From positions 1-27,648 of the forward strand of contig JAADVB010000233.1 in assembly GCA_023334545.1 (NCBI GenBank): 27,648 bases of DNA. Reading direction: 5' to 3'. This DNA is from Salisapilia sapeloensis. Its lineage: Eukaryota; Oomycota; Peronosporomycetes; Peronosporales; Salisapiliaceae. Shown piece after piece: positions 19,993 to 27,648 of the stretch. The first letter of the stretch is position 1, and each line of letters opens with the position of its first letter. The notes under the pieces are model-generated. The model had not been told where the DNA came from and did no database searches. It was given only the letters and a program-made list of their open reading frames with translations. A program made the position numbers and the translations under genes.

Positions 19993-21378
19993 ATGGATGC
20001 CAAAGCGACTGGAAACGCGTACTTCGCGGATAAATGCTACACTTCTGCTCTACAATCTTATACGCTTTGCATCGGGAAATGTCCAGACGATGCGGATGTC
20101 TATTCGAAGCGAGCTCAAACGTATCTGAAACTCGGTAGATCCCAAGAGGCTATGGCCGACGCTTCTAAAGCGGTGCAAATAGATCCATTGCTATGCATGG
20201 GTCACTATCGATTGGGGTAGTGTGTTAACAAAGGTGTGGCAAGAGGGATAGACTACTAAAAGATATTTGTTAAACTAGTATTGCTTGTTTCGAATTGCAA
20301 GACTTCAAGTCAGCAAAGGAAGCGTTTATGCAGAGCAAAGATACGCTGCCTTCCTCTGACTTTGGAGACGAAGATAAAGAGAGTAAAAGAAAAGATATTT
20401 TACGCTGGCTGCGCAAATGTGACGCAGAGATTTCTGGTAAGTTTTTGGACTTCTCATTTTATCAGTGCGTCCGCTCAATCTACGCATACCATGAATAGAA
20501 GAGGTGTCCTTGGACACGCCACCGAAACACACTACAGTGGAGAATCTGGAGACCTCAAAAAGCCAGGTTACTCCGCTCCCAGACTCTTCTGTTCGATCCA
20601 CACCAACCATTCGGTACTCTTCTCACCATTCTTTTCTTCAGCATTATCTTAAAATCATATTTGTATATGATTCTACATTGACAGGCACGATTGGTACCAG
20701 TCTGCATCACATGTGACTGTGTCTGTACTCCAAAAGAATCTGGCAGCTGATGATGTCCAGGTCGACATCCAGCCAACACAGGTAAATATACTTCTATATT
20801 TTTATAAATTGTTCTAGTGCTAATAATACCACAGCTAAGCGTACGCATTCGTCTGAACGGCACAAGCATTGATGCATTTAACCAGACTCTCTTTTACCCC
20901 GTGGTCCCTTCTGAATCCACACACAAGCTACTCCCTTCAAAAGTCGAAATCAAACTAAAGAAACAGTCTTCCAATGTACCATGGGACGCACTCACGCGCA
21001 TTGTTTCCAATAACAAGGTCCACAGCGAGCCGGTACAGCCAAAGATTGTCAAGCCTTATGCTAGTCATCGAGACTGGGACCGTTTGGAAAAGGAGATCAG
21101 CGAGGAGTTGGAAAAGGAAAAACCGGAAGGAGAGGCGGCCATGCAGAAGCTGTTCCAGGACATCTATTCGAAGGCAGATGAAGACACTCGACGTGCCATG
21201 AACAAGTCTTTCGTACGTTGTATATTGAATATGTGGCATGGAAAGGCGCTAAATGATGATCTAGCAAACGTCAGGTGGGACGGTCTTGTCGACGAATTGG
21301 GGCGAAGTGAGCAGTAAGAACTATGAGCAAGAGCGGACGGCTCCGGATGGCATGCAGTGGAAGAAGTGGGAACAATAA
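19993..21378 (+). CDS. SGT1: SGT1 co-chaperone (TPR-CS-SGS)
   Basis: Six exons (19993-20216, 20279-20436, 20499-20613, 20685-20781, 20835-21212, 21265-21378) join in frame to 361 residues, a usual SGT1 length. Residues 1-110 are TPR repeats ([50 protein letters not shown]). The CS domain begins at 167 ([15 protein letters not shown]) and includes KVEIKLKKQ. The SGS domain (about 275-361) has [32 protein letters not shown] and a [11 protein letters not shown] motif, all hallmarks of the family. SGT1 bridges HSP90 and SKP1/SCF complexes and supports kinetochore assembly and, in plants, NLR immune receptors (family knowledge). In a free-standing oomycete genome it should act in the organism's own chaperone system. 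The last exon was recovered across a 52-bp intron; without it the SGS motif is broken. The ATG at 19993 is the first in frame. It is convergent with the ankyrin gene, 33 bp apart. Confidence 0.97.
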
Positions 21379-21411
21379 ATGGAGCATGCATAAATCTACT
21401 TTTATCCTTCT

Positions 21412-22825
21412 CTATTTGCGAAAGAGTGCATCTCGTAGCTGCTCTGTGGTCTCGGTTGGATAAGGAGGAGAAGTCTGTCGAAAATCAGCTCTTGCTTGCT
21501 TTCGAATGTCTTTCATAAAGTCCTGTTTATGTTTCTCGTCGGACACGGCCAATTTCTCAAGCGTAGAATCACTCGACTTTCTATTCATGAGCGCTGACGT
21601 CCTCTTCCTTCGGCTATCCAACAGACTCTTCCCTTCTCGACTTAGGCGAGTAGAGGCATCTCCGCTCTCGATATAGCGTACCCATTCCATGAAACCCTCT
21701 TGTTCCGCCTCTTGAATGAATGTATCTTCTCGTAGCTGTCGATTTTTCTGAGCTTGCGCCATAATCGCCTTCCATGTGTCGCTGCATTTACTAACGATGT
21801 TGCTAGCAGACTCGCATATGAAGGACTTTTCATTCTGGATGCGTATACTGCTTTCCACTAGCTGCTGCTGTTGTTGACGCTGATGTTTTGTCATTTGTAC
21901 ACGGAAGTTCAGGGCTGTTGATGATGCAGCTGCAAAAAGAAGATCGTGGCAGATTGACGTTTGCCTACAAGGACGCTTCATGCACTGCTGCTTGGCTAAA
22001 TCATATGCCTACACTTTTGTTTATTGCTTTAGTGTATAATGAAAAGCTTAAACACGTACGGTTCGATGCTTGAGGTTGTGAGTGTTGACAATGGTGGGAG
22101 TGGCGTATTGTGTGAGAAGGCGGAGGAGACCAATGTGCAGATTTCGGCTGCACCAGTGCAATGCAGTGTCGCCATGTGCATCTTGGCATTCGATGGAAGC
22201 TCCAGCCATTAAAAGGGAGTGAGCTACTTGTACTCGTCGTTCTTCATCTCCCTATCGAAACAATATGATGCAAGCGCATTCAAGGAAAATAAAACGGTCG
22301 TACCTGGAAACTTTGGCATACAGATATCAATGGTGTAGATCCACTATAGCACGTATCGATTGCATTGACAAGAGCGTGGTGCTTATGAACTGGTAACTCT
22401 CGCTGCATAGTGTCGAGTAGCATGTTCGTGCATTGCGTTGCCGCATGAAGAGCAGCATAATGCAGCAAGGTTTCTCCACTGCCACCGGCAAATATTTTGC
22501 CATCCAGTCGTGAGAATAACCGAGTGGATAGTGACTGAGAAAGGTAATCTTCGAGCGCAACGACATTGTCCGAAGCTATTTGCTGCCAAATGGAATCGGA
22601 AGACAACGAACCCATGGGTGTCTGTGTTCTTTCAAGGTTGCCAAAGCCGATGGCAGCATTTTCCTCCAGATCTAACGATGCTGTGCCATGCATCGAATGT
22701 GTCTTGGACATCGCATTATGCTGAGCTTGCCAGTACTGACATGCAAATTCACGTCGTTGTAGAGCTTTTTGCAGCCACGGTGGATACCTAGGCTTGACAG
22801 TTTGCTGTGCGTTGCCGCTCACCAT
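21412..22825 (-). CDS. Ankyrin-repeat protein with basic coiled C-terminus
   Basis: Three exons (22825-22304, 22251-22060, 22008-21412) with 52- and 51-bp introns join in frame to 436 residues. Residues 118-245 hold about four ankyrin-type units (GETLLHYAALHAA..., GSTPLISVCQ..., HSLLMAGASIECQDAHGDTALHWC..., LKHRTAYDLAKQQ). The N-terminal 117 residues show no known domain. The C-terminal part starting near residue 275 is Gln-rich (QRQQQQQ) and then charged and helical, with FMEWVRYIESGDAS followed by a Lys/Arg-rich stretch. Ankyrin repeats are protein-interaction surfaces; nothing here identifies a partner or catalytic function. Both junctions restore ankyrin periodicity, which supports the model over two separate ORFs. 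It is divergent from the membrane-protein gene by 365 bp. Confidence 0.9.
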
Positions 22826-23190
22826 GACTTGTGCAGACAGACGTCGGTTTCAATTTTTATTGACAAGAGCTCATCAAGTTCCTATCAATCTGATAATCCG
22901 CATGACTTGATCGTATGAGGTTTCCATATCTTTCCATCAAGTCATTTTCTCGAACTTGCAAGTCATCTCGATTTGTTCGCAACTAAATCTTGACGAGCCA
23001 GACGTCGACTTCCGACTGTGCAGTCTCACTTACGTCGGACATGTTGTCTAAAATCTACACTGTGAATGTCCATTTACTTAAAGAAATCATACCAACCCTA
23101 AATCCCTGGATGATAATTTTTCAGGTAAGTCGACGGACACTTTGGCCTCATTCCTAATTGTGCTGTCAAGGCCCCTAGTCACGTGATTCG
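22826..23190. promoter_or_regulatory. Divergent intergenic region with TCACGTGA just before a start codon
   Basis: These 365 bp lie between the ankyrin gene (-) and the membrane-protein gene (+). The 8-bp palindrome TCACGTGA at 23179-23186 ends 4 bp before the ATG at 23191. The same octamer occurs at 1028-1035 in the other short divergent promoter. Otherwise nothing distinctive is seen. The regulatory role is inference. Confidence 0.4.
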
Positions 23191-24528
23191 ATGAAGCTAT
23201 TACTACTACTCACGCTCTTGACGACTGCAAAGGCAGACGGAACCGACCGTGCCTTCCGTGGCTTTACTAGTATGATCCCGACTGATGAGTGGTGTCCAGA
23301 TTGCTTTGATTCGGACGATAGCATCGATACGCCCGATGCCGAATCTTTCCAGCCAAGTATGGACGGGGAAGTCGGCGACTTGGAGCAACATTTTGCTGCT
23401 TTGCTGCAGGCAGACACTCAAGCGTTTATTACAGATCTTGCTGGCTGGGTCGAAGAGCTCACGGAGATGCCAGTGGCGGCCACGACACACTTTACGCTCG
23501 AGACGTCTGGAAACGTAGACTACGACACGCCTTGCGGGGATCTCGTAGCACACCATGCGTTTGACGTGATGGAGCCATTTTTGGAAGATCCCAAGCATGC
23601 CAAATTGCCTAAAAAGAAGACAAAGAAATTGCTATGGCATGCGTCCAAAGCATGCATGGACAGCCCCACGACGTTAGAAGTCGATGGAGGCACGCATGAA
23701 GAGTTCGTCATGTCATGTGGAAAGGACAATGTGCTTTTGAACGCCACAAGTGCCAGCGGAGGACTTGCAAAAAAGTTTTTCTTTGAGGATGTGGAGCTCA
23801 CCGGTGCATTTGTCGCGGTGGAATTTGTACAAGAAGGTATCAAGGCGATCGGAGCTACGGGATCGTGGTTCCCGAACATCAAGTACAGGAACTCCCCTCA
23901 TCATGCCGATAAGTTGTTCGAGCAGTGGAAAGACAATGTGCAGGAGTGTGCTACGAACGGAAGCTTGCAAGTTGTCGGTGTCGTCAGCGGAGGCTGGAAG
24001 GAGAAGAAGAGTGTTCAGAACCACCAAAGTAAGCACGACCTCACGGCTGTCGTCGGATACGCCGAAGCTTTTGAAATCACAATGCCATCCGATGTACAGG
24101 ACGGTAGCGGCAGTACGGACGTCATGGTCGGAGAAGTCGTGCTTCCGACCACGCATACGACAGAGACTCCACCACCTTCCGCTCCTTATGTACTTCCGAA
24201 TCCACGAAGCGCCTTTGAACGACGATCTGAGCTGCAGCAAGTGTCCAAGATCACTTCTGCTCAGTACGTCGAATCCGGTCAACAGTGTGCTCAGGACTCG
24301 ACAGTAGCGGAAGAAGGAGAATGTTTCATGAGAACGGCCTTGACCAAGGTCACGCACGGAGGCTTAGCCGCCGACGCATTGGCCATGAGTCTCGTGAGCC
24401 ACGTCGCGTCCACCACCAGCTCTCAGTCCACGATGCAGCTCCTCGTGATCGCCTGCATCGCCGTCGTGGCTTTCGTTGCCTATAAAACGGGAGCTCGTCG
24501 CAGTGGCTACCAACCCATTGCCAACTAA
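23191..24528 (+). CDS. Type I secretory-pathway membrane protein with lysosomal-type tail, family unknown
   Basis: A single exon of 445 residues. The N-terminus is a classic signal peptide: MKLLLLLTLLTTAKA, with probable cleavage after A15. A luminal/extracellular part of about 400 residues has scattered cysteines (including a CPDC pair), an acidic early segment, possible N-glycosylation sites (NAT, NGS) and a Pro/Thr-rich stretch near residues 313-330. A single hydrophobic segment (about 417-431) is followed by a short basic tail ending GYQPIAN. Tyr440-Gln-Pro-Ile fits the YxxPhi motif that adaptor complexes read, and the preceding Gly is what lysosomal membrane proteins such as LAMPs prefer. 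I do not recognise the luminal domain. No RxLR or CRN motif is evident, so a host-translocated effector is unlikely. Start choice is clear (first ATG before the signal). It is convergent with PRP2, 27 bp apart. Confidence 0.85.
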   Translation: MKLLLLLTLLTTAKADGTDRAFRGFTSMIPTDEWCPDCFDSDDSIDTPDAESFQPSMDGEVGDLEQHFAALLQADTQAFITDLAGWVEELTEMPVAATTHFTLETSGNVDYDTPCGDLVAHHAFDVMEPFLEDPKHAKLPKKKTKKLLWHASKACMDSPTTLEVDGGTHEEFVMSCGKDNVLLNATSASGGLAKKFFFEDVELTGAFVAVEFVQEGIKAIGATGSWFPNIKYRNSPHHADKLFEQWKDNVQECATNGSLQVVGVVSGGWKEKKSVQNHQSKHDLTAVVGYAEAFEITMPSDVQDGSGSTDVMVGEVVLPTTHTTETPPPSAPYVLPNPRSAFERRSELQQVSKITSAQYVESGQQCAQDSTVAEEGECFMRTALTKVTHGGLAADALAMSLVSHVASTTSSQSTMQLLVIACIAVVAFVAYKTGARRSGYQPIAN

Positions 24529-24555
24529 ACAGCGTTTACAAAGTTTTTTTTGCAT

Positions 24556-27447
24556 TTATCGAGTCTTTGGCATCTTCTTGTTCTTACTATCCTCTACCTC
24601 TTTGGGCTTGTAATAGTGCGGCGCAAGCTCCGTCAGCCATTCGCCCTTGATCGGAATCACATTCCGCATGTACTCTTTCGTCGTGAACGCCAGTTCGTGA
24701 TACACGAGCCATCGGGGTACTTCCTCTAGCTTGACTAGACAGGAACTAGGATGGATGTACACTTCATGCGCGTGCTTGACTGTCTTGTAATGCCCGGACG
24801 TGTCCAGCTTGGCGGTGTTGTAAAAGTACCCGGCGCACATGGCTTTCCGAATGGCTTCATGGTCCTGTCGCTTACTACTCTTTTCAATCTCGACACGTTC
24901 ACACAGCGCCTCTAGCTGGTCTCGTACGTCTCGAGCTGTCTTGAGCGATCGCTGGATGACAAAGTTCTCGTACGTCCACTGCGTCGAGTAGTTGGTTTCC
25001 ACCCATTGGTTATAGACGTTCATAAGCGCAATGTGGTCTCCTCCTCCGCCTCGGGCAAAGTTCAGTCGAGCATTGTCGGCATGCACAGCCTTGTCTTTAG
25101 GTCGATAGAAGACAGCGTTATTGACACTCAACATGGCGCAGATGGTCATGACTTCTTCACTGCATCCAAACTTTTCACTCGACACCAAGGCCTTGGCCAT
25201 CATCGGATCCAGAGGGAACTCAGCCATCCGTCGTCCGAGTTTTGTCAACTCCCCTCGGTCGTTCAACGCACCAAGAGCATACAACTGTTCCAACGATCGA
25301 ATCAATGCACGTTCAGGCGGAGGGTCCATAAAATCAAAGTTAAGCAAGTCGTTTACACCTAGAGACTTCATGAGGAGGACGACGCTCGACATGTTCGTTC
25401 GCTGCACTTCTGGCACAGTGTTCTCCTCTAGCTCGTGCTTGTACGACCAAGCCGTGTACAGACGAAAGCACTTGCCTGGCGCTGTTCGACCTGCTCGGCC
25501 AGCTCTCTGGTTAGCCATGGCCTTGGAGATAGGCGTCACGAGCAGGCTCTCCATGCCGGTTTGAGGATTAAAGTTCGTCTGCTTGCAGAAACCTGGATCG
25601 ATCACGTAGCAAATGCCAGGGATGGTCAAGGACGTCTCGGCAATGTTCGTTCCTAGCACGACCTTCCGAGCTCCTTCCGGTGTCGGCTCAAACACCTGCG
25701 CCTGACGTTCTGATGGTAAAGTGGCGTAGATAGGACGGATCAAGAGCTCTTTAATACGTGAACCTAGACCACGTGTTCGTTGCAAAAGCACTTCTTCCGC
25801 CGCTTCGATCTCTTCTTGACCGGTTAAGAAGATGAGAATGTCACCTAGCGGTTGTGTGATGTGGACTTGGAGAGCTGTCACGACAGCTGCGTCCAAGTAG
25901 TCTGCTTCTGGAGCTTTCGTGTAGAGGATGTCGACAGGGTACATGCGTCCAGGGATACGGAATATCGGGGCGTCGTCAAAGTACGTGCTAAACTTTTGGG
26001 CGTCCAAAGTCGCACTGGCAATGATGATCTTGATGTCGTCTCGGAAACGAGCAATGTCCTTGATCAGACCGAAAAGAATGTCCGTTGACAAGGTACGTTC
26101 ATGTGCTTCATCTACGATCATGACGCTGTAGGACGCCAAGTCTGGTTCGGTTAGAAACTCTCGCAAGAGCATACCGTCCGTCATGTACTTCACAGCCGTG
26201 CGTTCGCTCGTGCAGTCTTCGAATCGAATGGAATATCCCACTTCATTCCCGAGTTTCACGTCCATTTCTTGTGCTACACGTGCTGCCACACTCATAGCAG
26301 CTACACGTCGTGGCTGGGTGCATCCGATCTTGCCTAATTCAGAGTACCCGACCTCATGGAGGTATTGTGGGATCTGAGTCGTCTTACCAGAACCCGTTTC
26401 GCCTTCAATGATAAGCACAGGATAATTACGAACAGCTTCTAGTAGGGACTCTCTGTAGGGAAAAATAGGCAGATGCTTGCGTCCTTCTTGTAGCGACTCT
26501 TTCTTAGACTGCACCATCTTTTCTCTAGCGTCCTGCTTCTCCTTTTCCGTCATGGGTGTACCTTGCAACATCTGAGCTGAAATGAACTCGACCTGGTCTT
26601 CTAGTACAAGCTCATCTTCGTCCACGTACATATCCTCTTCCTTCCTCTTCGCTCGTCTGTCCTTGGCGCCTACCTCATTCGAAGCCTTTTTAACCTGGTT
26701 TTCTTCCCAAATCTCCTGTTCCGTCTTGAATACACTCTCTTCTTCATATCGATTAGTCAGTAGATCCTCTCGCTTGCGTATCCGCTGTCCTTCATCATCC
26801 ACTTCCTCATACGAGTCAGGCAAATGGTACCCGTCCTCTCCTTCCGTCGGTTGACCACGCTGTCGAGCTGTCTCTAGAATACGCTTGCTAAGCTCTAGTC
26901 GTCGCTTCTCTTTCTCCGATCGTTCATGCTCTGAATACAAGTTGCTCTCGTCTCGCAGCTGGAACTCTAGTAGTTCCAACTCTTTCTCTTCTCGTTTCTT
27001 CAAATATTCTTGTCGAGAGACTTCTCTAAGCCGTTCCAACTTCTTATTCACTTCAGAGCTATCTGCTTCTTCGGTATTGCCGAGCTGAGAAATCTCCTCT
27101 TGCGTTAGATCGCCGGCATGTCCGTCGTCCTGATCGTCTCGAGGACGTTTCCGCTTCGTACGAGCTTCATCACGATCGCGAAGACGCTGTTCAAAAGCCT
27201 GTCGTTCTTCCATATCTCCATCTTTCGATTGACCATTCGCATTGAGATCACTAGACCATGACGGATCCTGCAGTTGAGCATTCCGCTGCTCGATAAAAGC
27301 ATTTACGTCCTCTTGCGCACCCACATCATCGACATCATTATCTGTACGCCTACGACGCTTTGACTTGCTACTATCAGCAACATTAGAGTCTTCCTTCCGC
27401 CGCTGACGACGTGCAAAAGATGGCTTCTCGTCATCATCCCCAGCCAT
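24556..27447 (-). CDS. DEAH-box spliceosomal RNA helicase PRP2/DHX16 type
   Basis: A single exon of 963 residues. Motifs in order are [10 protein letters not shown] (349-358), [12 protein letters not shown] (446-449), SAT (478-480), and QRAGRAGRT in motif VI, followed by the HA2 and OB-fold regions. The stretch [20 protein letters not shown] and the terminal [10 protein letters not shown]...KKMPK point to PRP2/DHX16 rather than PRP22, PRP16 or PRP43. The first 300 residues are highly charged (KRRRR, long Glu/Lys helices), as in DHX16. PRP2 uses ATP to remodel the activated spliceosome before the first splicing step (family knowledge). At 963 residues it is shorter than animal DHX16. The N-terminal domain of the animal protein is not found; the sequence just upstream of the ATG (CTAAG|AAATGG) could be an intron acceptor, so a missed 5' exon is possible. 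Confidence 0.97.
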   Translation of the reverse strand: MAGDDDEKPSFARRQRRKEDSNVADSSKSKRRRRTDNDVDDVGAQEDVNAFIEQRNAQLQDPSWSSDLNANGQSKDGDMEERQAFEQRLRDRDEARTKRKRPRDDQDDGHAGDLTQEEISQLGNTEEADSSEVNKKLERLREVSRQEYLKKREEKELELLEFQLRDESNLYSEHERSEKEKRRLELSKRILETARQRGQPTEGEDGYHLPDSYEEVDDEGQRIRKREDLLTNRYEEESVFKTEQEIWEENQVKKASNEVGAKDRRAKRKEEDMYVDEDELVLEDQVEFISAQMLQGTPMTEKEKQDAREKMVQSKKESLQEGRKHLPIFPYRESLLEAVRNYPVLIIEGETGSGKTTQIPQYLHEVGYSELGKIGCTQPRRVAAMSVAARVAQEMDVKLGNEVGYSIRFEDCTSERTAVKYMTDGMLLREFLTEPDLASYSVMIVDEAHERTLSTDILFGLIKDIARFRDDIKIIIASATLDAQKFSTYFDDAPIFRIPGRMYPVDILYTKAPEADYLDAAVVTALQVHITQPLGDILIFLTGQEEIEAAEEVLLQRTRGLGSRIKELLIRPIYATLPSERQAQVFEPTPEGARKVVLGTNIAETSLTIPGICYVIDPGFCKQTNFNPQTGMESLLVTPISKAMANQRAGRAGRTAPGKCFRLYTAWSYKHELEENTVPEVQRTNMSSVVLLMKSLGVNDLLNFDFMDPPPERALIRSLEQLYALGALNDRGELTKLGRRMAEFPLDPMMAKALVSSEKFGCSEEVMTICAMLSVNNAVFYRPKDKAVHADNARLNFARGGGGDHIALMNVYNQWVETNYSTQWTYENFVIQRSLKTARDVRDQLEALCERVEIEKSSKRQDHEAIRKAMCAGYFYNTAKLDTSGHYKTVKHAHEVYIHPSSCLVKLEEVPRWLVYHELAFTTKEYMRNVIPIKGEWLTELAPHYYKPKEVEDSKNKKMPKTR

Positions 27448-27602
27448 TTCTTAGGTGTCAATATAGGTTGTACGTTCATAACAGTGTTATTGATATGTTC
27501 CTAACATGTCTTGAATTATGTGCAATCATTGAAGTTGCAAGCAGCGTTCCGGAAATTCATGTGCAAAGAGAGGACGAGGGACGGAGGGTGGTTTTATTTA
27601 CT

Positions 27603-27648
27603 TTAGATGCCGGCGTTCTGGAGCACTTTCATGTTCATCAAGTATCCT
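27603..27648 (-). CDS. Possible C-terminal codons of a gene entering from the right edge
   Basis: On the minus strand the last 46 bases encode GYLMNMKVLQNAGI and a stop. Twelve of 14 codons end in G or C, against few in the competing frame, and AATAAA follows 4 bases after the stop. Too short to name a family; it could be chance. Confidence 0.3.
   Translation of the reverse strand, partial: GYLMNMKVLQNAGI

Noticed and set aside
23191-24528. RxLR or Crinkler effector
   Set aside because: No RxLR or LxLFLAK motif after the signal peptide, and a C-terminal membrane anchor is present.

Overview
The window looks like nuclear DNA of an oomycete (Stramenopiles). The signs are: about 26 short spliceosomal introns (49-71 bp); dense genes on both strands with 14-33 bp between convergent 3' ends; two proteins built from the Cys/His 'WRKY19-like' repeats common in oomycetes; and a eukaryotic gene set (MAP kinase, WNK kinase, SMARCAD1/Fun30 remodeler, PRP2/DHX16 helicase, SGT1, SDS22). 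The genus cannot be fixed from the sequence. The short, frequent introns and moderate GC would fit Albugo or a Saprolegniales/Peronosporales relative.

Layout. 1-909 (-) is the 5' part of an SDS22-type PP1 regulator. It is head-to-head, 222 bp away, with a six-exon gene (1132-2181, +) whose N-terminus I read as a DIX polymerisation domain. A TEY-type MAP kinase follows (2308-3693, +). Convergent with it is a SMARCAD1/Fun30 SNF2 ATPase (3708-6459, -), which has an extra 5' exon. A WRKY19-like zinc-repeat protein lies at 6669-7889 (-). The stretch 7890-10152 is gene-poor and holds one doubtful spliced ORF. A six-TM voltage-sensor channel with a cyclic-nucleotide-binding domain occupies 10153-12885 (+). 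A 241-bp MITE-like element with TA target duplication sits at 13155-13395. A WNK kinase lies at 13840-16215 (-), followed by a 2.6-kb gene desert. Then come a second WRKY19-like gene (18823-19389, -), SGT1 (19993-21378, +), an ankyrin-repeat protein (21412-22825, -), a type I secretory-pathway membrane protein (23191-24528, +) and the spliceosomal helicase PRP2/DHX16 (24556-27447, -). The right edge may hold the last codons of another (-) gene.

Most genes are housekeeping or signalling genes and do not form one pathway. The items most worth a second look are the DIX-domain protein outside animals and plants, the channel with a regular eight-charge S4 but no GYG filter, the MITE, the membrane protein ending in a lysosomal-type GYQPI tail, and a strong bias to GTAC splice donors. 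Gene models were built by hand from splice sites, frame continuity and family conservation; no alignment or expression data were available.
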